Shown here in pieces: positions 53,715 to 62,740 of a stretch of DNA of 64,000 nucleotides. Under the pieces are notes generated by a model. It was given only the letters and a program-made list of their open reading frames with translations. It was not told the DNA's origin and made no database searches. The position numbers and the translations under genes were made by a program. This DNA is from Paenibacillus phocaeensis. GTDB taxonomy: Bacteria > Bacillota > Bacilli > Paenibacillales > Paenibacillaceae. The stretch is from contig NZ_FCOQ01000029.1 of the NCBI RefSeq assembly GCF_900021165.1, positions 33,006 to 97,005 on the forward strand, read 5' to 3'. Each line of letters begins with the position of its first letter. Positions within the stretch are counted from its first letter, which is position 1.

Positions 53715-55001
53715 TCAGCCGAATACTTCGTCCGCCTTGGCCTGTATGTTATTCAGTACAGCGTCGATATCCGCACCGCTGTACATAAAGCGAGAGAGTT
53801 CATCAAGGGCCGTATTGCGCAAATCCTCGGGTGTATTCTCATAAAAGCGAAGCATGAGCTGGTAATGGGCGGAATCACCGGTCATCTCCAAAATGCGCTG
53901 AATCGTCTGATTTTCCACGGATATCGCACTTAGGTTGGCAATGCCGTGGTCGTTGACCATCACCGTTTGGGTTTCGGGTTTGTAGAAGCTGCGCAGTGCG
54001 GCAAGAGCCTGCTCCTTGGAGGCGCTGGCCTCGGTGACGACAATCGGCGAAGCTTCGAAGAAGATCGTCCCCTTTCCCCCATTCATGCTGGGCAGAACAA
54101 AGGCATCGATATTCGTTCCGGGCTCCATGCCGTAATCGCTCTGCAAACCGGTTACGGTAGGGCTGTCCTCCAACATCATGGCCACGACGCCCGTAGCAAA
54201 CTCCTTGTGGAGGTCGCTGTAGACAATCGGTTCCCCAAAATAACCTTTATCGAACATCTCTCTCCAGATCCCCATCACTTCCTTTACAGCCTCGTCAGTG
54301 TAGGGTTTGGTGCCATCGCAGAGATCCAAATACAGATGAGGATCATAGGCGGCGATCAACTGTTGAAACCAGATGAAGCTGGCCCATGAATCGTTTTTCA
54401 AACCAATCGGGGTGACGCCGCTGGCCTTGATCTTCTCGCAAGCTTCCAGAAACTCTTCGAATGTGGTGGGAACCGCCACGCCGGCCGCCTCAAACACCTT
54501 CACATTATAAAGAACGGACGCATAGCGGAGACTGTAAGGAGCGGCGTACACCTTTCCGTCCACCGTGAAAGCTTCCTTGACGTCAGCGGCAACACCGTCG
54601 GCGATGTAGTGGTCCCATTCCGCAGACAAATCCGCCAGCTTGCCGTTCTTGGCCAGAGTTTCCAATTGGGGGCCGCTCCACCAGGTAAACAAGCCCGGAG
54701 CGCCAGGGTCGTCAATCGTTTGTTGGATGGAGGTCTGATAGGCCGCTACATCCGGATAATTGGTGAACACGACCTCAATCCCCGAATCCTTCTGCCAGAC
54801 TTCGGACAAGCGAGCCGCCTTTTCCGCATCCCCCATTTTATCCAGCCAAAACTCTACTTTTCCGCCGGTCTGGGTGGGTGTATGCTCCGTTTTCGCCGAA
54901 TTTCCGGGGTTTCCGGAGGGATTCCCTCCACCGCATGCCGCAAGGCTACCCGCCATAAGGGAAACGGCAAAAATTAGAGTCAGCATTTTTTTACCAGGCA
55001 T
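53715..55001 (-). CDS. Extracellular sugar-binding lipoprotein (family 1)
   Basis: 428 residues. Lipobox GSLAAC with Cys23, then a Gly/Asn/Pro linker. MalE-like body (WWSGPQLETLAKNGKLADLS, YSLRYASVLYNVKVFE). AGGAGG precedes the ATG. By operon context it binds mannosides or mannan oligosaccharides; that is inference. Confidence 0.92.
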   Translation of the reverse strand: MPGKKMLTLIFAVSLMAGSLAACGGGNPSGNPGNSAKTEHTPTQTGGKVEFWLDKMGDAEKAARLSEVWQKDSGIEVVFTNYPDVAAYQTSIQQTIDDPGAPGLFTWWSGPQLETLAKNGKLADLSAEWDHYIADGVAADVKEAFTVDGKVYAAPYSLRYASVLYNVKVFEAAGVAVPTTFEEFLEACEKIKASGVTPIGLKNDSWASFIWFQQLIAAYDPHLYLDLCDGTKPYTDEAVKEVMGIWREMFDKGYFGEPIVYSDLHKEFATGVVAMMLEDSPTVTGLQSDYGMEPGTNIDAFVLPSMNGGKGTIFFEASPIVVTEASASKEQALAALRSFYKPETQTVMVNDHGIANLSAISVENQTIQRILEMTGDSAHYQLMLRFYENTPEDLRNTALDELSRFMYSGADIDAVLNNIQAKADEVFG

Positions 55002-55035
55002 TGCATCATCCTCCTCAAAGTTATGTGAGTCAGCG

Positions 55036-56019
55036 TTAGATTCCCTGCTTCGCAGCCGTTGCCTGATACCCTTTCAGGTAAGCAGCGCCAATGATTCCGG
55101 CATCATTGTTCAGTTTGGCGATCGCCATTTGCGGCAACGGAACCTGCTTGCAGTACACGCCTTTTTTTACATTGGCCATGATGGGCTGTAACAGATCGTC
55201 GCCTTCACCGCTGATTCCGCCGCCGATCACGATCATCTCGGGCTGAAGAACATTAATGATGTCGATAATCCCCTCTGACACAAAATAGTAGTATCTGTCC
55301 AGCAGCTTTAAGGCTGCCGCATCGCTTTGCCGGGCGGCATCAAATATGTTCTTTCCGTTGAATTGGCCAGAGCGCCTCTTCACCTCGGCGAGAAGGGAAT
55401 TTGGAAACTGCTCCGCCATCTCCTCAGCCATACGAACCAGCGCAGTGATGGAAGCGTAGGACTCCCAGCATCCTTTCCGCCCACAGGTGCAGGGCTCCCC
55501 GCCGGACACGATCACCATATGTCCGATTGCGTTTGCCGCCGAGTTAAATCCGCTATGAATCCGTCCGCCAAGGATGATCCCCCCGCCAACACCGGTGCCT
55601 AGCGTAACGGTAACCGAGGAGTTTGTCCCTTGGGACGCTCCGCAGAGATATTCTCCCAATGCCGCGCAATTGGCGTCGTTGTCCACATAGATCTCCTTGG
55701 GCACATCTTTCTGCAGCGTTTTTACTAGCGGCACATTCTCCCAGGCAATATTGTTGGAGTAAATCACTTCCCCCTTTTCCTGATTCAATATTCCCGGGCA
55801 ACCCAGGCCAACCGCTTCAACCTCATCGAGCCGGCATCCAGCTTCATCAAGAACGGAATAAATCGAATTCGCGACATCGCGCAGCACCTCCGTATAGGGC
55901 CGTCCCCCCTTTGTATCAAAGCTTACTTTTGAAAGAATGGTCTTATCCTCTCCTACCAGCGCGCATGATACCTTCGTGCCGCCAATATCCACTCCTATCC
56001 GCATAGCAACATCCATCAC
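55036..56019 (-). CDS. ROK-family sugar kinase (manno-/glucokinase-like)
   Basis: 327 residues. ATP site DIGGTKVSCAL, second phosphate loop TLGTGVGGGII, catalytic Asp in YVDNDANCAALGE, and the ROK zinc motif CTCGRKGCWE. Kinase rather than repressor because there is no N-terminal helix-turn-helix. It would phosphorylate the mannose (or glucose) released by the alpha-mannosidase and feed the isomerase. The start is uncertain: GTG at 56019, or the sixth codon (MRIGVDIGG). First gene of the mannoside operon. Confidence 0.92.
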   Translation of the reverse strand: MMDVAMRIGVDIGGTKVSCALVGEDKTILSKVSFDTKGGRPYTEVLRDVANSIYSVLDEAGCRLDEVEAVGLGCPGILNQEKGEVIYSNNIAWENVPLVKTLQKDVPKEIYVDNDANCAALGEYLCGASQGTNSSVTVTLGTGVGGGIILGGRIHSGFNSAANAIGHMVIVSGGEPCTCGRKGCWESYASITALVRMAEEMAEQFPNSLLAEVKRRSGQFNGKNIFDAARQSDAAALKLLDRYYYFVSEGIIDIINVLQPEMIVIGGGISGEGDDLLQPIMANVKKGVYCKQVPLPQMAIAKLNNDAGIIGAAYLKGYQATAAKQGI

Positions 56020-56108
56020 TCCATTCGTATCCCCTTAAGATTCCAAACAGCATAGAGGCTGCGATTCCCTGCGGGAATAACAAATAGTAAATATCTCTTA
56101 CTAAATGG

Positions 56109-56137
56109 ATAATAAATCGCTTTCATTCGAATGTCAA
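56109..56137 (-). promoter_or_regulatory. Near-consensus promoter of the mannoside operon
   Basis: Minus strand: TTGACA, 17-base spacer, TATTAT. Strong enough to need repression, which fits the divergent ROK repressor. Confidence 0.8.
56112..56126 (-). promoter_or_regulatory. cre-like site between -35 and -10
   Basis: Minus strand ATGAAAGCGATTTAT matches WTGNAANCGNWNNCW with one mismatch (A for the last C). CcpA there would block polymerase binding. Confidence 0.55.
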
Positions 56138-56299
56138 TACGATTTAAAAATTTTAAAATGAAATATTTTTTCCTCAACAGAAGTATATTTTGGAGTTTAT
56201 AATAATTAATAACTTTAATTTACTATTTCTTGTCCCACATGCGATAAACATGATATAACCGTTGAGAAAACCGCAATGGTCCTAATTCTTGCTTTATTG

Positions 56300-56308
56300 T
56301 GATATAAT
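56300..56308 (+). promoter_or_regulatory. Extended -10 promoter of the ROK regulator
   Basis: TGATATAAT: perfect TATAAT with an upstream TGn, 64 bases before the start codon; no good -35. Confidence 0.6.
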
Positions 56309-56371
56309 ACGAATTATCTACATTCAAATTGTGAAGGAATACCTATTATTCCATATATGGAGATGGCATCA

Positions 56372-57547
56372 ATGCGGGGCGTAAATCATCAGAATATGAT
56401 CGAAACCAATAAGTTTCTCATCTTAAAGACCATCGCAACATCCGGCCCAATATCGAGGATCGAGCTGAGCAAACAAACCCAGCTGAGCAAAATGACCATC
56501 ACTTCGCTGATTGCTGATTTTTTGGAGGAGGGAATCGTACGCGAATGCGGGACTAGCGCTTCAACCTCGGGTCGGCGTCCGACCTTGCTGGAAGTGGTCC
56601 CCGACAGTTTGCTAACCCTGGGCATCAGCGTAGGGCGGGATTATTTGCAAGTTGGAATTATCAACCTGACCGGCTCCATTGTGCTTCACAACCAGGTTCC
56701 GATCGGGCAATTTACGACCGAGGACAGCTTTATTAGCGGTTTGTTGGCCATGTGCGAGGTCACCCTTCAAAATGTCCCTATCGAGAAGGTCTGGGGCATC
56801 GGGATTGCGAGTATTGGCCCAATTAATATGATGGAAGGCGTTATCATCGATCCGCCTGATTTTAATATCGACATCATCCATATTGTCCCCCGGCTAAAGG
56901 AACGTTGGAATCTTCCCGTTTATATTGAAAACGATATGGCCGTATCCGCCCTGGCGGAGATGTATTACGGGGGCGGGAAGCAGTATGACAACTTTGTATA
57001 TGTAGGGGTAACGGCCGGCATCGGCGGGGGAGTCATCCTCAATCAACGCTTGTATAGCGGCACGAATGGGCTGGCTTCGATTATCGGTCATATGATTGTG
57101 CAGACCGATGGGGAGTTATGCGCATGCGGACAGCGCGGTTGCTTGGAGGCCATGAGCAGCGTACGCGCAACGCTCAATTGGGCGCATCAGAATGGCGCGC
57201 CGCAGGACATGGACTGGATGCAGCTGCTGATCAAGGCTGAAGCCGGCGATGCGATCTGTTCCGCCGCGTTGGAACGGATGAATCGGTATCTTCTAAGCGG
57301 GTTGATCAACATCGTGAACCTATATGACCCGGAATGCATTTTTATCGGAGGCGACCTGTGGTTTGCAAAAGACCCGCTCTTTCAACATGTTGAGCAGGAG
57401 GTCAATACCCGAATCATCGCGGCTGGCAACCGCCGCAAGGTCCTGATTGCACGTTCAAAGTTCCCTGGAAACGCGTTTTTTATCGGCACCGCCGCCCTCG
57501 TCATGGAAAACAACCTCGAGTATCGCAGAGGTCATAGAAACGGATGA
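56372..57547 (+). CDS. ROK-family transcriptional repressor (XylR/NagC-like)
   Basis: 391 residues. N-terminal winged helix (ISRIELSKQTQLSKMTITSLI), then a ROK fold with TAGIGGGVILN and zinc motif CACGQRGCLEA. The ATP-site equivalent is degenerate, as in repressors. Start MRGVNHQNM has GGAG 9 bases upstream; five codons further up there is an ATG inside that region. Divergent from the mannoside operon, which it probably represses until the sugar binds. Confidence 0.92.
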   Translation: MRGVNHQNMIETNKFLILKTIATSGPISRIELSKQTQLSKMTITSLIADFLEEGIVRECGTSASTSGRRPTLLEVVPDSLLTLGISVGRDYLQVGIINLTGSIVLHNQVPIGQFTTEDSFISGLLAMCEVTLQNVPIEKVWGIGIASIGPINMMEGVIIDPPDFNIDIIHIVPRLKERWNLPVYIENDMAVSALAEMYYGGGKQYDNFVYVGVTAGIGGGVILNQRLYSGTNGLASIIGHMIVQTDGELCACGQRGCLEAMSSVRATLNWAHQNGAPQDMDWMQLLIKAEAGDAICSAALERMNRYLLSGLINIVNLYDPECIFIGGDLWFAKDPLFQHVEQEVNTRIIAAGNRRKVLIARSKFPGNAFFIGTAALVMENNLEYRRGHRNG

Positions 57548-57594
57548 GGCCACAGATGCGCCACAGATGCACCCGGCCGTGATCTGCCAGAACG

Positions 57595-57652
57595 TTAAAA
57601 AAAGATCGCCATTATCCTGGCCAAGAGGGCAAGATAAGGCGATCTTTTTTAT
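57595..57652. terminator. Bidirectional terminator between ROK repressor and nrdJ
   Basis: AAAGATCGCC and GGCGATCTTT with inner TTATC/GATAA pairing; A/T-runs on both sides. Confidence 0.9.
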
Positions 57653-57673
57653 TTTATCTTATTGGGAACTTCC

Positions 57674-60265
57674 TTACGAGCACTTGCTATATCCGCAGTT
57701 GCTGCAAGTCTTGCAGCCCTCGATGTTGATCAGCGAGGCGGAGCCGCAGGACGGGCAGAGGTCGCGGGAGGTCGCTGGTGCGCTGCCATGGTTATGGCCG
57801 CCGTGCGAGCCGTCCGCAGTGTCGGGTTCGTGTGCCACTTCGTCCTGATGCGCGATCGTTGCGGCCACCGGCGCCGGGTCGTGATCGCCGTACGGGCCGT
57901 TTTGCACATGTGTCTCCAGCGCTTTGGCGACGGCGTCGGCGATCGATTCGACGCGGTTCGGACCAAAGCCGATCGCCCCCGTGCCGCCGATGCCCTTGAG
58001 ATGCTTGATCAGCAGCTCGACTTTCTCGCCATGATCGCCGTAACGCAGGAACAGCGAGCAGACGCGGCCAAGCGCTTCCGCCATCGCAAACACGTCGGAG
58101 CCGGCTTTACCGACGTTCAGGAAGATTTCGCCCGGGATGCCGTTCAAATCATTGATCGTGATATACGCCATCCCGAACGGCGTGTTAATTTTATAAGTAG
58201 CTCCATGCAGCACTTGCGGGCGTCTCTTGTACTGTTCGCCGGTTTTCGGGCTGCTGGCCTGAACCGAAGCAGATGCCGGCTGTTCCGCTGCGACCGGAGT
58301 CGCTGGAGCTGCCGCTTCCTCCTTCTTCTCTTCCTTCTTCTCCGTTTGCAGAACCTGCACGTCACGGCTTCCGTCGCGGTAGATCGTTACGCCTTTGCAG
58401 CCGAGGTCGAACGCCAGCTCATATAAGCGCTTCGTTTCTTCTACCGTAAAGTCGGACGGGCAGTTCGCCGTTTTGGAAATCGAGCTGTCGACCCAACGCT
58501 GGATCGCCGCTTGCACGCGGATATGATCCTCCGCCGACAAGTCCATCGCCGTCACGAAGTAATCCGGCAGCGATTCACCCGGATGCGCGTCCATCCATTC
58601 CTGCGCGATCGGCACGAATTGCTCGTCGAAGCCGAGACGGCTTTGACGATAATATTTGAAGGCGAAATACGGCTCGATCCCGGTCGAGGTTCCAACCATT
58701 GTTCCGGTGCTGCCAGTCGGCGCCTGGGTGATGATCGTGACGTTGCGAATGCCTTTCGCGCGAACCGCCTCTCCCACTTCCGGATACACTTCGGTCATCA
58801 CTTTCATAAAGCCGCTTTGCAAATATTTGTCCGCTTCGAAGGCCGGGAACGCGCCTTTCTCTTCCGCGATGTCCGCGGACGCGAGGTACGCTTCCTTGGC
58901 GATGAAGCCATACAGTTTGTCGAGGAATTCCAGCGATTCCGGGCTGCCGTAACGGATGTTCAGCTTGATCATCAGCTCGGCCAGCCCCATCGTTCCGAGG
59001 CCTACGCGGCGCTCTTTCTTCTGGTTTTTCTCGTTTTCTTCAAAATGATAAGGCGTTTTGTTGATGACATTGTCCAGGAACCGAACCGAATAACGCGTCG
59101 TGGTCGCCAGTTCGTCCCAAGCGACGTCGTGGTTCTCTTCATCGTAGAACTTGGACAGGTTCATCGCCGACAGGTTGCAGACGCCCCAGCCCGGCAAACC
59201 TTGCTCGCCGCACGGATTCGTACAGATAATTGGGTTAAAATACCAGCTGTTGGACATTTGGTTGTAGTATTCCATGAATACAACGCCCGGCTCGGCGGAT
59301 TTCCAGGCCGATTCGATGATCGTGTGCCAGATCTCGCGCGCTTTGACAGTGCGATAATGGATAACGCGGCGTCCATCCGCTTTCCACTTGTCGAGGTCGC
59401 CGTCCCACACTTCGTTGTAATCCTCATAAGTCGTATCCGGGAACACCAGCTCCCAATCGAGGTCTTTCTTCACGGCTTCCATAAAGCCGTTGCTCACGCA
59501 GACCGACAGGTTGGCGTTCGTCACCTGGCCCATCGTTTGCTTAACGGTGATGAAGTCCAGCACGTCCGGATGCCAGTCGTTAATCATCAGCATCAACGCG
59601 CCGCGGCGGCTGCCGCCTTGTTCGATCAAGCCGGTGGTGTAGCTGAACAAGCCGCCCCAGGATACGGCGCCGCTCGAAGAGCCGTTGACGCCCTTGACGA
59701 CCGCGCGGCGCGGACGCAGGGAGCTCAGGTTGATGCCTACACCGCCGCCGCGGGCCATAATCTCCGTCATTTCCGTCAGGGTTTCCATGATGCCGCCGCG
59801 GCTGTCCTTAGGCGATGGAATCACATAGCAGTTAAAGAGCGTCAGCTCATCGCTGGCGCCGGCCCCCGCTGCGATCCGTCCGCCCGGGACCAGCTTCCAA
59901 TCGTCCAGGATATAGCGGAACTTCTCTTCCCATTCCTTCTGCAGCTCCGGCGTTTCCTCCACGGAAGCCATCGCTTGGGCCAACCGGTCCCACATTTCTT
60001 CAGGGGTTTTCTCAATATTGAGGGTCAGCTTCTCGACATCCGACTCCACCAGTTCGCCTCGGCGAGTCTTGACCGTCACCTTGCGTCCTTCACGTGCAAC
60101 GACCTCCCCGACTTCCTTCGTCGGGAATTTCGGATCGTCCTTCGTCAGCACGAGAACGACATCGCCGACTTTAGCGTGGCTGGGATCCGCGTCTTTCCAG
60201 GCGTACCGGTCCAAGAAGATTTTTTCGCTTAGCCCCTCAAGGCGCTGTTTCTGCACAGTTTTCAA
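57674..60265 (-). CDS. nrdJ: Class II (adenosylcobalamin-dependent) ribonucleotide reductase
   Basis: 863 residues from a TTG start (MKTVQKQRLEG) with AGGAGGG about 9 bases upstream; a GTG three codons earlier touches that site. Redox Cys in LFNCYVIPSPKDSRGG (about 146), active-site NPCGEQGLPG (about 350-359), and PTGSTGTMVGTSTGIEPYF. Then a Lys/Glu/Ala-rich linker, a TSCPD-like domain, a His-rich stretch (DGSHGGHNHGS) and a C-terminal Zn ribbon CPSCG ... CSNCGYSKCS. It makes deoxyribonucleotides with a B12 radical and needs no oxygen. Controlled by an NrdR-type operator and perhaps by a leader hairpin. Confidence 0.96.
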   Translation of the reverse strand: MKTVQKQRLEGLSEKIFLDRYAWKDADPSHAKVGDVVLVLTKDDPKFPTKEVGEVVAREGRKVTVKTRRGELVESDVEKLTLNIEKTPEEMWDRLAQAMASVEETPELQKEWEEKFRYILDDWKLVPGGRIAAGAGASDELTLFNCYVIPSPKDSRGGIMETLTEMTEIMARGGGVGINLSSLRPRRAVVKGVNGSSSGAVSWGGLFSYTTGLIEQGGSRRGALMLMINDWHPDVLDFITVKQTMGQVTNANLSVCVSNGFMEAVKKDLDWELVFPDTTYEDYNEVWDGDLDKWKADGRRVIHYRTVKAREIWHTIIESAWKSAEPGVVFMEYYNQMSNSWYFNPIICTNPCGEQGLPGWGVCNLSAMNLSKFYDEENHDVAWDELATTTRYSVRFLDNVINKTPYHFEENEKNQKKERRVGLGTMGLAELMIKLNIRYGSPESLEFLDKLYGFIAKEAYLASADIAEEKGAFPAFEADKYLQSGFMKVMTEVYPEVGEAVRAKGIRNVTIITQAPTGSTGTMVGTSTGIEPYFAFKYYRQSRLGFDEQFVPIAQEWMDAHPGESLPDYFVTAMDLSAEDHIRVQAAIQRWVDSSISKTANCPSDFTVEETKRLYELAFDLGCKGVTIYRDGSRDVQVLQTEKKEEKKEEAAAPATPVAAEQPASASVQASSPKTGEQYKRRPQVLHGATYKINTPFGMAYITINDLNGIPGEIFLNVGKAGSDVFAMAEALGRVCSLFLRYGDHGEKVELLIKHLKGIGGTGAIGFGPNRVESIADAVAKALETHVQNGPYGDHDPAPVAATIAHQDEVAHEPDTADGSHGGHNHGSAPATSRDLCPSCGSASLINIEGCKTCSNCGYSKCS

Positions 60266-60356
60266 AGAAAACACCCTCCTAAAAGTTTAGTTCAGAGATC
60301 TTTCAATCTATCGGTCATTCGCGCTGCTTCCGAAAATTCCGAAATGAGGCGAAAAA

Positions 60357-60405
60357 AACGAAAAAAGCGCTGTTTCAAGCCGAAATCTGCCTGCTTGAAA
60401 ACCGC
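60357..60405 (-). terminator. Terminator-like hairpin inside the nrdJ leader
   Basis: Minus strand: TTTCAAGC (RNA 60400-60393) pairs with GCTTGAAA (60380-60373), extended by GCG/CGC, followed by TTTTTTCG. It lies about 60 bases after the likely transcription start and about 90 bases before the start codon. Confidence 0.6.
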
Positions 60406-60443
60406 TACACACACCCTATAAACGGTATTATCTTATGTAAGAA

Positions 60444-60459
60444 TCACAATATATTGTGT
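60444..60459. promoter_or_regulatory. NrdR box 1
   Basis: TCACAATATATTGTGT closely fits the NrdR palindrome acaCwATATATwGtgt. It is just downstream of the -10. Confidence 0.8.
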
Positions 60460-60468
60460 GCGAATACC

Positions 60469-60496
60469 ATTATACTATACAATATCTCGTTGTCAC
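60469..60496 (-). promoter_or_regulatory. nrdJ promoter
   Basis: Minus strand: GTGACA, 16-base spacer, perfect TATAAT. NrdR box 2 lies in the spacer. Confidence 0.75.
60477..60492. promoter_or_regulatory. NrdR box 2
   Basis: ATACAATATCTCGTTG, a weaker match to the NrdR box, is 33 bases from box 1, about three helical turns, as in known NrdR operators. Confidence 0.65.
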
Positions 60497-60955
60497 AGAC
60501 AGGACAGCTTGAAATTTTAGGCTAATTTCCGAATGCGGCGCGCCCAACCCCTCGTTTGCTCCGGTTCTCTCAATTTTTCAGGCAAAGATCTATGAAACCA
60601 CTGTGCAACCCTTTCCAATTGAAGCGGGGACGAAGCTCATGAACCCCCCACACTTCCCCGGCTCTTTTGGTGATTATCCCTTTCATTAAGGCGGGGGACA
60701 GCAGAGGATCCTTCACGTCTTTGATGTCTTTGATTCTTGTCTTCTGATCAAAAGGGATCATTCAGCAAAGCGTGCGCCCGCCAAAGTTGAACCCAAGCTG
60801 CGGCTCTCCCCTCCTTCCTTTGAAAAGTTATGAACTCCTCCTTTTTCGTCCATACTACACCTACGTCTGCAAGAAGCCAGCAACATGGCCTGATTGGCAT
60901 CTTTTCGTTGCCGCAAGAGAGCTATCCAATACGCATCATAGGGAGGTTTTACATC
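60497..60955. other. Intergenic region with no recognised gene
   Basis: 459 bases between the nrdJ promoter and yqhH. A 63-codon frame on the minus strand (60570-60761) lacks a ribosome site. No promoter for yqhH is convincing; only its AGGGAGG ribosome site (60940-60946) is clear. Confidence 0.5.
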
Positions 60956-62731
60956 ATGAATCCTCAGCCCCTCGGCCCTTCCAACCCGGCCGAACAGCCG
61001 GATTGGAATTCGCAAGTCCCTGTCGAATTCGACCGGAGTTGGTTCAGCGAACTGGAATCGAGACATCAGAAAGGCGGCCCCTGGGACGACTGGAAGCTGT
61101 TTAACCTTGCCCTTGAGGCCGAGACCGCTTCGCTCGTTACAAGCTTTGAAGAAATGCAATGCTTGAAGCATCTGCAAGGCGTCACCCCGCTGCCGCACCA
61201 GACCGAAACAGCCCGGAGGGTCTTGTTCGAAATGCGCGGACGCGCCATTTTGGCCGACGAAGTGGGGCTTGGCAAAACAATCGAAGCCGGCCTAATTCTG
61301 AAAGAATATATCGTGCGCGGACTCGTGAAGAAGGTGCTGATTCTGGTGCCTGCCTCGCTGGTGCTGCAATGGGTTCGGGAGCTGAACCAGAAATTCGGCA
61401 TCCCGGCCGTCGCTCAGAAGAAGGAGCACTCCTGGCACAACGATGTCGTTGTGGCCTCCATGGATACCGCGAAGCGCGATCCGCACAAGAACATTTTGTT
61501 AAGCAACGAATACGATCTCGTCATCGTCGACGAAGCCCATAAGCTAAAGAACAAGAAGACGACGAATTACCAGTTCATGCTGCAGCTGCGTAAAAAATAT
61601 TGCCTGCTGCTCACCGCCACCCCGGTGCAAAACGACCTGGGCGAGCTGTTCAACCTGATCACGCTGCTGAAGCCGGGCCAACTGGGCGGGCAAAGCGAAT
61701 TTGCCGCGAATTTCGTCGTCGACAAGCGGCTGCCGAAGAACGAAGGTCAGCTCAAGGATGAGCTGGCCAAGGTGATGATCCGCAACCGGCGCGGGGACGG
61801 CGAGCTGGAATTTACCAAGCGGTTCGTCCGCAACATCGATGTGGAGTTGTCCCCGGAAGAGAAGAACCTGTACGACGGGGTTACCTCATTCATTAAAGAT
61901 CAATATAATGCCGCAGGCGGCGACCTCAACAGCATGCTGTCGCTCGTCACCTTGCAGCGCGAGGTGTGCAGCAGCCGCGACGCCGTCTTTGTTACGCTGG
62001 TCAACCTGTCGAAGAAGCTGGCCCCCGACTCCCCGATCCGCGACCGGATTTGGGATCTCGTTGACCTGATCCGCCAGATCAAAGCAAACAGCAAGGCGGA
62101 GAAAGCGATGGAACTGATCCGCGAAATGAACGATAAGGTGATCGTATTCACCGAATATCGGGCCACGCAGGAATATTTGCTGAAATATTTTCGCGACCGC
62201 GGTATGTCGGCGGTTCCCTATCGGGGCGGGATGAACCGCGGCAAGAAGGATTGGATGATGGATCTGTTCCGCGGCCGGGCCCAGGTCATGATCGCAACCG
62301 AAGCCGGCGGCGAAGGGATCAACCTGCAGTTTTGCCATCAGATGATCAACTTCGACCTGCCCTGGAACCCGATGCGGGTGGAGCAGCGGATCGGCCGCGT
62401 ACACCGCTTGGGGCAAACGAATGACGTCCACATCTATAATCTGTCCACCAAAGGCACGATTGAAGAACATATCCTCCATCTGCTGCACGAGAAGATCAAT
62501 ATGTTCGAAATGGTCATCGGACATCTGGATGTGATTCTGGAACGGTTCGAGAAGCAGCACTCGCTGGAAAAAAGCATCTATCAAATCATCCTCGAATCCG
62601 GCAGCGACGAAGAAATCGCCAGCCGCGTCGATTCACTGGGACGCGAGTTCCACACGATTAAATCCGAGCTGGATGCGGAAGCCGAAGGAAACGAGAACGA
62701 GGGCGGCCTGCAGCAGCTGTTAGGAGGTTGA
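60956..62731 (+). CDS. yqhH: SNF2-family DEAD/DEAH ATPase (YqhH-like)
   Basis: 591 residues from ATG with AGGGAGG 9 bases upstream; the frame extends 42 codons further up without a ribosome site. Helicase motifs in order: Q/PHQTETARRVL, Walker A DEVGLGKTIEAGL, DEAH box VDEAHKLKN, LLTATPVQN, and in the C-terminal half EAGGEGINLQF and EQRIGRVHRLGQ. It is the RapA-like group of SNF2 ATPases, which move on DNA or act on RNA polymerase. Followed after 9 bases by yqhG, the same pair as in Bacillus subtilis. Confidence 0.92.
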   Translation: MNPQPLGPSNPAEQPDWNSQVPVEFDRSWFSELESRHQKGGPWDDWKLFNLALEAETASLVTSFEEMQCLKHLQGVTPLPHQTETARRVLFEMRGRAILADEVGLGKTIEAGLILKEYIVRGLVKKVLILVPASLVLQWVRELNQKFGIPAVAQKKEHSWHNDVVVASMDTAKRDPHKNILLSNEYDLVIVDEAHKLKNKKTTNYQFMLQLRKKYCLLLTATPVQNDLGELFNLITLLKPGQLGGQSEFAANFVVDKRLPKNEGQLKDELAKVMIRNRRGDGELEFTKRFVRNIDVELSPEEKNLYDGVTSFIKDQYNAAGGDLNSMLSLVTLQREVCSSRDAVFVTLVNLSKKLAPDSPIRDRIWDLVDLIRQIKANSKAEKAMELIREMNDKVIVFTEYRATQEYLLKYFRDRGMSAVPYRGGMNRGKKDWMMDLFRGRAQVMIATEAGGEGINLQFCHQMINFDLPWNPMRVEQRIGRVHRLGQTNDVHIYNLSTKGTIEEHILHLLHEKINMFEMVIGHLDVILERFEKQHSLEKSIYQIILESGSDEEIASRVDSLGREFHTIKSELDAEAEGNENEGGLQQLLGG

Positions 62732-62740
62732 ACTGCGATC

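Larger units (their letters stand above)
56020..56371. other. Divergent AT-rich regulatory region of the mannoside locus
   Basis: Holds the promoter of the minus-strand operon with a cre-like site inside it, and the promoter of the plus-strand ROK regulator. The middle (56140-56280) is very AT-rich and has no ORF. Confidence 0.6.

Noticed and set aside
60570..60761. 63-codon minus-strand frame between nrdJ and yqhH
   Set aside because: No ribosome site before the ATG, no recognisable motif, and it lies in a region with no other gene signals.
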